NCBI RefSeq assembly: GCF_900232825.1
Contig: NZ_OCTP01000011.1
Span: forward strand, 248,001-312,000
Length of the DNA: 64,000 nucleotides
Direction: 5' to 3'
Source: Anaerococcus sp. Marseille-P3625
Lineage (GTDB): Bacteria > Bacillota > Clostridia > Tissierellales > Peptoniphilaceae
Shown: positions 6,883 to 13,886 of the stretch, piece after piece
Layout: each line of letters begins with the position of its first letter
Numbering within the stretch: position 1 is the first letter of the stretch
Notes under the pieces: generated by a model
The model's input: only the letters and a program-made list of their open reading frames with translations
What the model was told of the DNA's origin: nothing
Databases searched by the model: none
Position numbers and translations under genes: made by a program

Positions 6883-7502
6883 AAATTCCTACTCCTATTT
6901 TCCAAATAAAAATTAACAACCGAATCAGCCTCTGCCCGAATTTCACAAATCTTTAAAACTTCAATCCATTCGCCCTCGTGGTTTTCCTCAATAACCCAAA
7001 AGACTTTATCGCTCAATACATGCTTGACAACAAGCCTAGACTTGCTATCAATATTCCTAACTAGATCAACTTCTTTGTTTTTATTATTCACTTTGCAATC
7101 ATCAAGATTTATTAATTGGTCTATAAGCTTTTTGCATTCATTTTCTACGTATCTTTGGTTGCAATGTACAGGATTATCCCCTGCATGGTTACAATCAAAA
7201 CCAAGTACATATCCATCTTCAAGATCCATAACCTCTAAATCCATAATTTTACTCAGATAATCCGAAAAAGTTATTCCTCCATGAACTTCTATGTCGTACT
7301 CTTTTTCAAATTCTCCATAAAACTTATCAACTAATTCGTGGTCATCTGGTAAAATCACATATCCGTTATACCAATCAGTCGACATAAGAGTTCCTTCTAA
7401 CATTTCTCTAAAAATATTGTCGTATTCTTTATCTCGGTAAATGTGTTTTATAAAAAACATATATCCCTTGTAAGTATCTACTCTAGCTAATTTATCAATC
7501 AT
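6876..7502 (-). CDS. Conserved phage protein, paralog of 5497-6027
   Basis: Protein of 208 residues sharing WYNGYVILPDDHE, EVHGGITFSD and YVLGFDCNHAGDNP with the 176-residue protein at 5497-6027. The C-terminal 80 residues (SRLVVKHVLSDKVFWVIEE...) are an addition absent from the paralog. AGGAG lies 7 bases before the ATG. It overlaps ssb and the replication protein gene by a few bases. Function unknown. Confidence 0.75.
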   Translation of the reverse strand: MIDKLARVDTYKGYMFFIKHIYRDKEYDNIFREMLEGTLMSTDWYNGYVILPDDHELVDKFYGEFEKEYDIEVHGGITFSDYLSKIMDLEVMDLEDGYVLGFDCNHAGDNPVHCNQRYVENECKKLIDQLINLDDCKVNNKNKEVDLVRNIDSKSRLVVKHVLSDKVFWVIEENHEGEWIEVLKICEIRAEADSVVNFYLENRSRNLC

Positions 7503-8484
7503 TTATTTCTCCTAACTCCTTTTTGTTTTCCAACATCTTTTCAAATCTCTTTTTCCTTGCTACTTCTGCGTATGTTATCTGCTCCGAATTTACAGCTTGA
7601 CCTGTATATGACTTGTCTAAGTAATTGCCCTCCATAACTTTCACAAAGTTATTAGGTCGGATAAACCAGTCAAAAGTAATTACAAAGTCATTAACATATC
7701 CTTTGAGAAAAGTACTGTCATCAATCGACTTAATTGTATCTAAAACCTTGTCTATTCCGTTTTCGTTAATCCTTGCTTTGGTCATCTTATATCTATCCGT
7801 ACCAGCATTTAGGGACTGCATCTTAGGTATGTTTACATCAAGCTTATTCCAGGAATTAATGATTTGACTCTTCCACGTATCGGTAGACGAATCGGGCAAC
7901 GTATCGATATCTGTTTCATCTTGAGGATTGTTGAAATCATCACATTCTTCCGAATCGTTACACGAATCGGTAGGCGAATAAGTATTAGTATAAGTATTAG
8001 TATAAGTATTAGTATAAGTATATATAGATTTCCTTTTCTCAATTTCATCTTCAAAAAGCTTCATAATCTTTTTATCGATATCTCTTTTTGATAATTGCCA
8101 CCAACTTTTCATACTTTTGTAAACAACCATAATTAGATCAAGGCTATCTACTCCTTCAAGTGTTCTACTCGCCATTTCTTCTATAGGTTTTCCTCCACTA
8201 TTTATTGTGTATTTTAACGAATGGTGTATTGCAATTTCTTGATTTTCATAATTATAAGAAATTTTTTTATACTTGTTCATAAATCTATCAACTAATGTTC
8301 TTATAGCTTCAGGACTATAACCAATTTCAAAAGCCATAAGCTTAATCGGTAACTTAAAAATTCCTATCGCATTACCTCTCGGGCAAGTTAAGAGATACAT
8401 CATAAACAATTTATCCTCGGGAGAAAACTCATCTATGATCTGTTCGTCATTCCAAAAATCACGTTCAACAATTGTTTTGCTCAT
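7495..8484 (-). CDS. Phage replication initiator (replisome organizer)
   Basis: Protein of 329 residues. The N-terminal 130 (VERDFWNDEQIIDEFSPEDK, LLTCPRGNAIGIFKLPIKLM) match the winged-helix domain of Firmicute phage replication initiators. A low-complexity linker with a repeated YTNT unit follows, then a C-terminal domain ending MLENKKELGEIND. It would bind the origin and recruit the host helicase. The linker DNA carries iteron-like repeats, so the origin probably lies in this gene, as in several Gram-positive phages. It overlaps the HNH gene by 20 bases. Confidence 0.8.
   Translation of the reverse strand: MSKTIVERDFWNDEQIIDEFSPEDKLFMMYLLTCPRGNAIGIFKLPIKLMAFEIGYSPEAIRTLVDRFMNKYKKISYNYENQEIAIHHSLKYTINSGGKPIEEMASRTLEGVDSLDLIMVVYKSMKSWWQLSKRDIDKKIMKLFEDEIEKRKSIYTYTNTYTNTYTNTYSPTDSCNDSEECDDFNNPQDETDIDTLPDSSTDTWKSQIINSWNKLDVNIPKMQSLNAGTDRYKMTKARINENGIDKVLDTIKSIDDSTFLKGYVNDFVITFDWFIRPNNFVKVMEGNYLDKSYTGQAVNSEQITYAEVARKKRFEKMLENKKELGEIND
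7873..8025. other. Candidate replication origin inside the initiator gene
   Basis: Between 7875 and 7978 a motif close to ACGAATCGG or ACGTATCGG recurs five to six times (7875, 7888, 7899, 7950, 7962, partial at 7974). A 12-base tandem repeat (AGTATTAGTATA, three units) and AT-rich DNA follow at about 7980-8025. Iterons beside an AT-rich unwinding region inside the initiator gene are typical of phage origins. The repeats also encode the Tyr-Thr-Asn-Thr linker, so they could be coding repeats only. Confidence 0.6.
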
Positions 8485-9223
8485 ATCCTGCCTCTATCTC
8501 GATTATGTATTCCATAATCTCTTTAAATTCTGTCCAATTCTTAACCGTCTTTGCAACCTCGGTTAAGTAGTCTTTATCAATGTATTTAGATGCTCTTTTT
8601 AGATAATTAATTCCTACTGGTTTGTTATAATAATAAAGCCTATTGTTCAAGATTCCGCTTATATAATATAAATCTGTATCTATTGTGGTTTCTGGATTTG
8701 CTACATAATAAGCAATTCTTGGTATCATATCAAAGGCTTTATAAACATTTGGATACTGAATTATTGATCTATCCATAGCTTCTAACAAGTCTTTTAGCTT
8801 ATATTTCTTAACCCACTTTTTAACTTGCTTTTTCCCATGTTCCTTGACTCCATAGCCTGTTGCTTTTTCAAACTCTGCGCAAAGTATTTCTGCTACATCA
8901 TCATCTAAACTTTTTAATTCTTCGCGCCATTCTAGCATCATGTCTATTTGATTTCGCTTTTCTTGTAATTCTTCTAGTTCTTTTTGTTGTTTTGTTACCA
9001 TTGAATCATCTGATAATTTCCTATCTGATTTTCCTCTATTGCAATCTCTGCATGAAGTTATTAAGTTCAGTAAATCATTAGTACCGCCTTTACTTACCGG
9101 ATTTATATGGTCTACCTCCAAAATAACGTCTGGTGCTGTTTTTCCACAATATTGGCAAGTAAAAGAGTCCCTCTTAAAAACTTCAAACCTTAATTTCTTA
9201 CTAATTGTTTTTCTATTTGCCAT
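8465..9223 (-). CDS. HNH nuclease-domain protein
   Basis: Protein of 252 residues. The first 75 form an HNH domain with a zinc knuckle: CQYCGK, EVDHINPVSKGG, NLITSCRDCNRGKSD. The rest is helical (coiled coil near 80-105) with AYYVANPET and resembles helical replication-accessory regions. Located between recT and the replication initiator, it may nick or cleave DNA during replication or be a domesticated HNH enzyme. A possible 18-codon ORF fills the gap upstream (9224-9283). Confidence 0.85.
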   Translation of the reverse strand: MANRKTISKKLRFEVFKRDSFTCQYCGKTAPDVILEVDHINPVSKGGTNDLLNLITSCRDCNRGKSDRKLSDDSMVTKQQKELEELQEKRNQIDMMLEWREELKSLDDDVAEILCAEFEKATGYGVKEHGKKQVKKWVKKYKLKDLLEAMDRSIIQYPNVYKAFDMIPRIAYYVANPETTIDTDLYYISGILNNRLYYYNKPVGINYLKRASKYIDKDYLTEVAKTVKNWTEFKEIMEYIIEIEAGYEQNNC

Positions 9224-9283
9224 CTAGCACACCACCACCTCAATACGAAAATCATCATCTTTTTTACAAAAATTATTCATCAA

Positions 9284-10210
9284 TTATTCATTTTCACCAA
9301 CTGGCACAAAGTCATCAGAAAAGAAATCATCTTCTAAAATTTCTCCCGTATCTTTGTCTACTTTTTTACTCTTGCTATCGTCATCGGATACTTGCAAAGT
9401 CTTTGGATCTTTCGCCTTTTCTTCCTCGCTAACAACTTCATAGTCAATATCGTAAGTAATTCCGCCAGTTTCTTTATCAAAAACTGAAGCTTTAAACACT
9501 TGATTGTCAAAGGCTATAGCTTGACCCAACTCTGGCTTATCGATAGCTTTAGGTGCGTATTTTAAAACTTGTATCAAGCAAGATTTTTTCGCCATTGCAT
9601 CAAAATTGCTTGTCCAAGGTCCAGAACTATATGACTTAGAAAATGTTCTTCCGTAGTTTTCCGCATCTTCCTTACTCATATAAAAGCTATCTCTGCCACC
9701 CTCTTTAGTTTCATAAACAGCGTAGTATCCTATAACCTCTCCGCTTTCTCCTCGAATAACTGGCTTATGAACGATCTCACCTGTACCATAATCAATGGAA
9801 AACTTGTCATTATCGTGAACCTCTTTAGCAGTAATTCTTTTAAATTGACCCGTATTGTGTGCTAACTTTAAAAGTCCTTGATAGCCGATTTGAAAATTAA
9901 CCGTTGTGATACCTGTTTTTTTATTTTCGTAAGGGATAAGATAAGCCTCCCCAAGTGGAGTATTAAACTCAAGCCCCAATTGTGCGGAGTTCATAACCGC
10001 TGCAATAAGAGATTGAGGGCTACAAGCTAGTAGCTTCGGATTGCTATTTATAGCAGTTAATGATGTTCTTATAAACTTTTCAGTTGGTAAATATTGAGGT
10101 AAAGCATTCTTGATCTCGCCTTTCATACTCATTAGTAAATTTCTTACATTGTCCTGTGGTGCTGGTTTACCATTTGTCTTTTTGCTTAATGCTTGTTTTG
10201 CGTTAGTCAT
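9284..10210 (-). CDS. recT: RecT single-strand annealing protein
   Basis: Protein of 308 residues. The RecT core spans about 20-240: LPTEKFIRTSLTAINSNPKL, LIAAVMNSAQLGLEFNTPLG, YLIPYENK and NFQIGYQGLLKLA, then SGPWTSNFDAMAKKSCLIQV. The C-terminus is acidic. It anneals single strands made by the YqaJ nuclease encoded two genes upstream, forming the usual Red-type pair. AGGAGG precedes the ATG. Confidence 0.96.
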   Translation of the reverse strand: MTNAKQALSKKTNGKPAPQDNVRNLLMSMKGEIKNALPQYLPTEKFIRTSLTAINSNPKLLACSPQSLIAAVMNSAQLGLEFNTPLGEAYLIPYENKKTGITTVNFQIGYQGLLKLAHNTGQFKRITAKEVHDNDKFSIDYGTGEIVHKPVIRGESGEVIGYYAVYETKEGGRDSFYMSKEDAENYGRTFSKSYSSGPWTSNFDAMAKKSCLIQVLKYAPKAIDKPELGQAIAFDNQVFKASVFDKETGGITYDIDYEVVSEEEKAKDPKTLQVSDDDSKSKKVDKDTGEILEDDFFSDDFVPVGENE

Positions 10211-10219
10211 GTAATCCTC

Positions 10220-10459
10220 CTATAAACCCTCGTTTTGTTCTTCTAATACTGATATTTTTTTCTCGAGTTTTTCTGTCATTTGATAGTATTTGTCCCTTTG
10301 TTCTCTAGCTAAATCTAACTGCCCTAAAATCTCATGTTGTTTATTTATGAGCTGAGCCTTTTCAACTCTCAGCCTAGTAATTTCACTTTTTAATGTCTCA
10401 ATATAATCTTTTGTTATGTCACTTAAAACATCAGCATAATTTTTGTTTCTATTACTCAC
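10220..10459 (-). CDS. Coiled-coil protein between YqaJ and RecT
   Basis: Protein of 79 residues, almost entirely a charged coiled coil with heptad spacing (LKSEITRLRVEKAQL, LDLAREQRDKYYQM). It starts at GTG (10459) with AAGGAG 8 bases upstream and overlaps the nuclease stop. It may hold the recombination proteins together; this is inferred from context only. Confidence 0.7.
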   Translation of the reverse strand: MSNRNKNYADVLSDITKDYIETLKSEITRLRVEKAQLINKQHEILGQLDLAREQRDKYYQMTEKLEKKISVLEEQNEGL

Positions 10460-11393
10460 TTACAATCTCCTTAATAAAAAATCTTCTGCTTTCACTTTCT
10501 TTTCCATACTTGTCATAAATTTCTGGTGCTTCTTTTTTTATCCTCTTAGTATCAAGCCTTACAGAAATTGACGGCTTGTAACTTACAGTAAAATAACTTG
10601 TTTCTCCGTAATTATTATCAGCAAGCTGGATCTTCAAATCTTGCTCGAATTTTCTATTCCTATCTTCCAAATCTTTGATCAAATCTTTATTTGCCTTGTA
10701 TATTTCATAAGAATTTACATCAACATCTAGCTTTATACTATCCTCAATACCACCCTTAAATCGTGCCTTTAAAGCATCATCAAAAGCTACTGACCCATCA
10801 GGATCTGGCATTAGGTCTTTTTCTACATACTCAGTCCAAAACTCAATTTCCTTATCCCTAAGCATCTTTATAGTTTCATCGTCCCAATCAATCTCACGGA
10901 TAATAAATTCACTACCGAATACCAAACAAGCCAAATAACACTTTTTAGCACCAGTCACACTCATATAATGCAAGCATTGAAGCTCGTACTCTATTGGAAT
11001 TGCTCCATCTTCCCACTTATATCGGTTATAAGGGCTGGTAGTTTTACACTCAAGGATTGCATCTTCTCCCACTACTCTTCTGTCAATATCAGCAATCAGA
11101 AAAGGATAATCCACATCGCACATCATAAAATTATCACGACGCACTTTTTTACCAGTCGCCTCAGTAAATCTTCCAGCAACATAATCTTCAAAATCTCGCC
11201 CTTGTCTTAAAGCCTCCGATTCATTATCGGAAATCTCAACCTTTGACGTCTTTTCCAAAAATAGCTGTGCTTGACTTTTCCAATGTGACAAACCACAAGC
11301 AGCCGCCGCATCAGAACCGCCAATCCCTAATTGTCTAAGCTTTAGCCAATCCTCCCTGCTAAGCTTTGCAACATTAGCAATAGCATTAGTCAT
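10452..11393 (-). CDS. YqaJ-type viral recombinase exonuclease
   Basis: Protein of 313 residues with the lambda-exonuclease-like fold: LRQLGIGGSDAAAACG, a Glu-rich LRQGRDFEDYVAGRF, FLIADIDRRV, and the catalytic DAILECKTTSPY followed by YELQCLHYM. It resects DNA ends so that RecT can load. Operon order is nuclease, coiled-coil protein, RecT. It overlaps the upstream gene by 4 bases. Confidence 0.95.
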   Translation of the reverse strand: MTNAIANVAKLSREDWLKLRQLGIGGSDAAAACGLSHWKSQAQLFLEKTSKVEISDNESEALRQGRDFEDYVAGRFTEATGKKVRRDNFMMCDVDYPFLIADIDRRVVGEDAILECKTTSPYNRYKWEDGAIPIEYELQCLHYMSVTGAKKCYLACLVFGSEFIIREIDWDDETIKMLRDKEIEFWTEYVEKDLMPDPDGSVAFDDALKARFKGGIEDSIKLDVDVNSYEIYKANKDLIKDLEDRNRKFEQDLKIQLADNNYGETSYFTVSYKPSISVRLDTKRIKKEAPEIYDKYGKESESRRFFIKEIVSE

Positions 11394-11659
11394 AGCAAGC
11401 CCTCCTCATACTGTAAATTAAGAAGTCTATCATCTTCCACATCTTGACAATAAAGCATATCGCAATACTCTTGGTCTTCATCATCAAGCTTTCCAATCTT
11501 TATGTTGTTGATCTCAACTTCTTCATTGATCTTGTTTGCCTTAAACATATACTGCAAAACTGCCTCATGCTCGCTCTCAGAAAAGTCTTCAACAAACTCC
11601 TTATATGGGATATCCACCTCATAATCTTTATAAATACACTTTGTAAAAGTTACTCTCAT
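11390..11659 (-). CDS. Hypothetical protein
   Basis: Acidic protein of 89 residues (DFSESEHEAVLQYMFKANKI...). AGGAGAG lies close before the ATG and the stop overlaps the nuclease start. No family recognised. Very acidic small proteins beside recombinases are sometimes DNA mimics, but nothing here proves it. Confidence 0.6.
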   Translation of the reverse strand: MRVTFTKCIYKDYEVDIPYKEFVEDFSESEHEAVLQYMFKANKINEEVEINNIKIGKLDDEDQEYCDMLYCQDVEDDRLLNLQYEEGLL

Positions 11660-11667
11660 ACTCTCTC

Positions 11668-11850
11668 CTACTTATCTAAATAATTTTTCAACTTAAAACG
11701 CCTTTTAATCTCTAATTTAAGCAATAAAATCTTATCTTCCCTATCCTTTAAATCCTTATTACTAGTCAAACACTCAAGTAGAGTAGTAAGACCATCATCA
11801 GAAATAGTCATAATCTTTCTTCTAAACTCATCAAAATCGTAGCAATTCAC
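11668..11850 (-). CDS. Hypothetical protein
   Basis: Protein of 60 residues beginning MNCYDFDEFRRKIMTISDDG, highly charged and helical. It starts at GTG with AAAGGA upstream. A promoter-like segment and an inverted repeat lie just before it. No family recognised. Confidence 0.55.
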   Translation of the reverse strand: MNCYDFDEFRRKIMTISDDGLTTLLECLTSNKDLKDREDKILLLKLEIKRRFKLKNYLDK

Positions 11851-11870
11851 TTTAAATATCCTTTACAAAT

Positions 11871-11935
11871 GGTATAGTAATAGAGAATATTTTTTGTTCA
11901 ATCTCGCTAAATTCCTACATTCAAGCGAGATTTTT
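11871..11935. promoter_or_regulatory. Inverted repeat with promoter-like elements
   Basis: Between two small genes lies AATCTCGCT, a 15-base loop and AGCGAGATT followed by TTTTT on the plus strand. Read on the plus strand it is a terminator of a possible ~45-base antisense RNA (TTTACA and GAATAT 17 bases apart lie upstream). On the minus strand TTGAAC and TACTAT, 16 bases apart, could drive the 11668-11850 gene, with the repeat just upstream as an operator. Confidence 0.4.
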
Positions 11936-12124
11936 TTATGCCAAGCACTCATCATAGATCTCACAAACTTTTTTAAAATTTTCTTTTCTTCCTCTAAGGT
12001 TCATTTTTCTGATCTCTTCACTTCTATAAAAATTCTCCCTTGCCTCCTTTTGCTTTCTTTCTTCTCTCAAAACTCTTCTTTTATCCAAACTTGCAAATAA
12101 TTCGTTAATTCTAATACTCATCAT
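11936..12124 (-). CDS. Hypothetical basic protein
   Basis: Protein of 62 residues, strongly basic and helical (DKRRVLREERKQKEARENFY). GGGAGG precedes a double ATG. Probably binds nucleic acid or a protein partner; family unknown. Confidence 0.55.
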   Translation of the reverse strand: MMSIRINELFASLDKRRVLREERKQKEARENFYRSEEIRKMNLRGRKENFKKVCEIYDECLA

Positions 12125-12135
12125 AAATTCCTCCC

Positions 12136-12297
12136 TTACTCATCTTTAGAAAATATATAAATTTTATCAGCTTCATTATCAGCAAATAAACCTTTTATTT
12201 CTACCACATAATCTGCTCCATCAACTCTTATAAGACTTTCTATTTCCTCATCTTCATCGTAAATGTCTAATAAGTTTTTTAGATCCTTTATTTTCAT
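12136..12297 (-). CDS. Small acidic phage protein, MKIKDL type
   Basis: Frame of 53 residues beginning MKIKDLKNLLDIYDEDEEIE, of the same style as the small proteins at 4339-4701. Its ATG overlaps the stop of the 22-residue ORF upstream (ATGA), so the two are translated together. Function unknown. Confidence 0.6.
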   Translation of the reverse strand: MKIKDLKNLLDIYDEDEEIESLIRVDGADYVVEIKGLFADNEADKIYIFSKDE

Positions 12298-12362
12298 ATT
12301 TGCACCCCCATATCTTTTCTGATACGGTCACCTATCTTTACTTTTTCAATATCAATTAGCAT
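12294..12362 (-). CDS. 22-residue ORF resembling the start of a ParB-type domain
   Basis: A strong AGGAGG 4-5 bases before the ATG and an ATGA overlap with the next gene make translation likely. The peptide (MLIDIEKVKIGDRIRKDMG...) looks like the first strand of a ParB N-terminal domain (IxxIKxGDRIRKDxG) and then stops. It may be a remnant of a ParB-like gene kept as a translational leader, or a real micropeptide. Confidence 0.5.
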   Translation of the reverse strand: MLIDIEKVKIGDRIRKDMGVQI

Positions 12363-12370
12363 TTATCCTC

Positions 12371-12568
12371 CTAAGCTCTCTTACTATCTAAAAACTCTAT
12401 AATATCTTCTTTCTTGTAATATTTTGACTCTCGATTTAAAAAACAAATTTTAAGACCATCTTTCTCCCAATTATCTACAGTCCTTGTAGAGATTTGAAAA
12501 TAATTTTTCATATCGCTTAAAGTCATGTAGTCTTTTAAAACAGTCAACCTTTCTTCCACTTTTTCCAT
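12371..12568 (-). CDS. HTH protein, excisionase or MerR-like
   Basis: Protein of 65 residues with a winged-helix start: MTLSDMKNYFQISTRTVDNW, then LKICFLNRESKYYKKEDIIE. This is the HTH_17/MerR-type layout seen in excisionases and small regulators. GGAG precedes the ATG. It lies directly after the Cro-like gene 12582-12779. It may act as an excisionase for the integrase at 17.2-18.3 kb or as an early regulator; the sequence does not decide. Confidence 0.75.
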   Translation of the reverse strand: MEKVEERLTVLKDYMTLSDMKNYFQISTRTVDNWEKDGLKICFLNRESKYYKKEDIIEFLDSKRA

Positions 12569-12581
12569 TTTTTCTCCTAAT

Positions 12582-12779
12582 TTAATCTTCGTAAAGTTCC
12601 CACCAATTAAACTTGAAATACTTACCTAATTTTTTTGCGTGCCTAACAGGCAATTCCACTTGTCCATACTCATACTTTTGATACATATTAGCACTAGTTC
12701 CTAAAATCTCTCCTATTTCTTTTTGAGTCTTCTTATTTTTCAACCTCAAATCTCTTATTCTACTATATGTAGTATTCAT
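12582..12779 (-). CDS. Cro/CI-type HTH regulator
   Basis: Protein of 65 residues with an HTH_3 domain: IRDLRLKNKKTQKEIGEILG, then TSANMYQKYEYGQVELPVRH. It lacks a peptidase part, so it is Cro-like. It is divergent from the DUF1883-like gene, and two copies of CTATATGTRGTAT (12763 and 12793, 30 bp apart) lie in and beside its start as likely operators. It may control both genes. Confidence 0.8.
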   Translation of the reverse strand: MNTTYSRIRDLRLKNKKTQKEIGEILGTSANMYQKYEYGQVELPVRHAKKLGKYFKFNWWELYED

Positions 12780-12808
12780 TTTATATAACCCCCTATATGT
12801 GGTATAAT
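12763..12808. promoter_or_regulatory. Paired operators and divergent promoter
   Basis: CTATATGTAGTAT at 12763-12775 and CTATATGTGGTAT at 12793-12805 are direct repeats exactly 30 bp (about three helical turns) apart. The second overlaps TATAAT at 12803-12808, the -10 for the rightward gene. The first covers the 5' end of the Cro-like gene. Probably bound by that Cro-like protein. Confidence 0.6.
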
Positions 12809-12834
12809 ATATAAAAATGAAGAAAGGAGGCCTT

Positions 12835-13071
12835 ATGGTAAAAATTCCTTACTGCGATAGCAATGGTATTCTAACAGCAGAGGTAATACTTAAAAACCAA
12901 TCCAATGTGTTTTTACTTGATCAGACCAACTACAATAGATACAAACAAGGTCAATCATTTAATTACTATGGCGGCTATTATAAGCAAAACCCTGTAAGGA
13001 TAACAGTTAAGGGTACAAAGCGCTGGTATTTAATCGTTGAGAATAGTGCCTGCAGCTATAGATTTATCTGA
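12835..13071 (+). CDS. DUF1883-like protein, rightward single gene
   Basis: Protein of 78 residues that fits the DUF1883 pattern: NVFLLDQTNYNRYKQGQSF, YYGGYYKQNPVRITV, then GTKRWYLIVEN. The start at 12835 has AGGAGG 4 bases upstream; the earlier ATG at 12817 overlaps this site. It has its own TATAAT (12803-12808) and terminator (13080-13105) and runs against the surrounding leftward operon. This is the layout of a gene expressed from the prophage. I recall DUF1883 fused to TIR domains in bacteria. A role in defence or counter-defence is speculative. Confidence 0.65.
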   Translation: MVKIPYCDSNGILTAEVILKNQSNVFLLDQTNYNRYKQGQSFNYYGGYYKQNPVRITVKGTKRWYLIVENSACSYRFI

Positions 13072-13248
13072 TATGAATTGGATGTAGATTTCTACATCCT
13101 TTTTATTTACCTCGAGATTCTCTTCTAAAAAGACTCTCACATCCTCAACAAGGTCATCCAAATTCTTAAAAGTCATATTATAATTTGACATAATCTCTAA
13201 AATTTCTTTAAAGGCTTTATTCTCTTCATTTTTTGACATAATTTTCAT
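13030..13248 (-). CDS. Hypothetical protein
   Basis: Acidic helical protein of 72 residues (FKEILEIMSNYNMTFKNLDD...). AAGGA precedes the ATG. Its last 14 codons overlap the end of the rightward DUF1883-like gene in antisense, and that gene's terminator hairpin lies within this coding sequence. No family recognised. Confidence 0.55.
   Translation of the reverse strand: MKIMSKNEENKAFKEILEIMSNYNMTFKNLDDLVEDVRVFLEENLEVNKKDVEIYIQFISDKSIAAGTILND
13080..13105 (+). terminator. Terminator of the DUF1883-like gene
   Basis: GGATGTAG, a 4-base loop ATTT and CTACATCC are followed by TTTTTATTT on the plus strand, 9 bases after the stop codon. It lies inside the antisense gene 13030-13248. Confidence 0.8.
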
Positions 13249-13257
13249 AATTTTTCC

Positions 13258-13527
13258 TTATCTTTGTGTGATTAATTTTTCTATTGTTTTTGTAATAAGA
13301 TCTATATGATCCGAAGAAAGTTTTTCTTGTTTGATATCAATATTTACAGAATGATTTGAACATGAATAAATTCTATTAAGTATTTCTTCAATATCAGAGT
13401 CGTTCAAAATTATTTGATCGGCTCTTTTTCTTTCTTGATAATCTACACACTTGTTTAGTTCTTCCCACTCCAATTTGCTAAATTTTCTTCTGAATTTTAA
13501 AAATTCTTTTACATCAGATAATTTCAT
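13258..13527 (-). CDS. Hypothetical protein
   Basis: Protein of 89 residues, charged and helical, beginning MKLSDVKEFLKFRRKFSKLE. AGGAGGG lies 4-5 bases before the ATG. No family recognised. Part of the leftward immunity-region operon. Confidence 0.6.
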   Translation of the reverse strand: MKLSDVKEFLKFRRKFSKLEWEELNKCVDYQERKRADQIILNDSDIEEILNRIYSCSNHSVNIDIKQEKLSSDHIDLITKTIEKLITQR

Positions 13528-13536
13528 ATTTCCCTC

Positions 13537-13740
13537 CTAATCTAATTTAAAATCTGACATCCTTTTACTTTGCTTAAAATCGTTATTATTTCTTAATCCG
13601 CCAAGAAAATTTCCTTTATCATCTCTTATATCTATTTGATATTCAAAGCTTAAATTATATTTTCTTTTATACTTTTTCTCATAATGTGATAATGCGAGTT
13701 CCAAGTACTCTATATCTTTTGCAATTTCTAATTTTTCCAT
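13537..13740 (-). CDS. Hypothetical protein ending in a GNFLGGLRNNND motif
   Basis: Protein of 67 residues with a basic middle (HYEKKYKRKYNLSFEYQ) and the segment KGNFLGGLRNNNDFKQ near the C-terminus. The 32-residue ORF just upstream ends with the same 12 residues, and the DNA for this part (about 40 bases) is nearly identical in both. GAGGG precedes the ATG. Function unknown. Confidence 0.6.
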   Translation of the reverse strand: MEKLEIAKDIEYLELALSHYEKKYKRKYNLSFEYQIDIRDDKGNFLGGLRNNNDFKQSKRMSDFKLD

Positions 13741-13758
13741 TTAATTTGCCCTCATATT

Positions 13759-13857
13759 TTAAAGATCATTATTATTTCTTAATCCACCAAGAAAATTTCC
13801 TTTTTCAAATCTCTTTAATTTGATTCTGTTTCTAATTCTTTTTATAAAATCAACCAT
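13759..13857 (-). CDS. 32-residue basic peptide ending in GNFLGGLRNNNDL
   Basis: Frame with AGGAG 7 bases before its ATG and a basic amphipathic start (MVDFIKRIRNRIKLKRF). The C-terminus GNFLGGLRNNNDL is shared with the 67-residue neighbour. A short cationic peptide with a conserved tail in an immunity region could be a secreted or intracellular signal, a toxin, or a partial gene duplication. The duplication is visible; the role is not. Confidence 0.5.
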   Translation of the reverse strand: MVDFIKRIRNRIKLKRFEKGNFLGGLRNNNDL

Positions 13858-13886
13858 TTTAAGTCTCCTTTTTGTCCTTTTAATAA

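Noticed and set aside
7833-8091. ORFs on both strands over the 12-bp tandem repeats
   Set aside because: They consist of Ile-rich or Leu-Ile repeat translations in off-frames of the initiator gene; a by-product of the repeats.
9224-9283. 18-codon ORF before the HNH gene
   Set aside because: Too short, its start has no clear ribosome binding site and its features are explained by the HNH gene's own leader; noted only in passing.
11894-12100. Plus-strand ORF over the small basic gene
   Set aside because: It is the antisense of 11936-12124, starts in a hairpin region and lacks a ribosome binding site.
12300-12362. A true plasmid-type ParABS partition system
   Set aside because: Only 22 residues of ParB-like sequence remain and no ParA-like gene is present.
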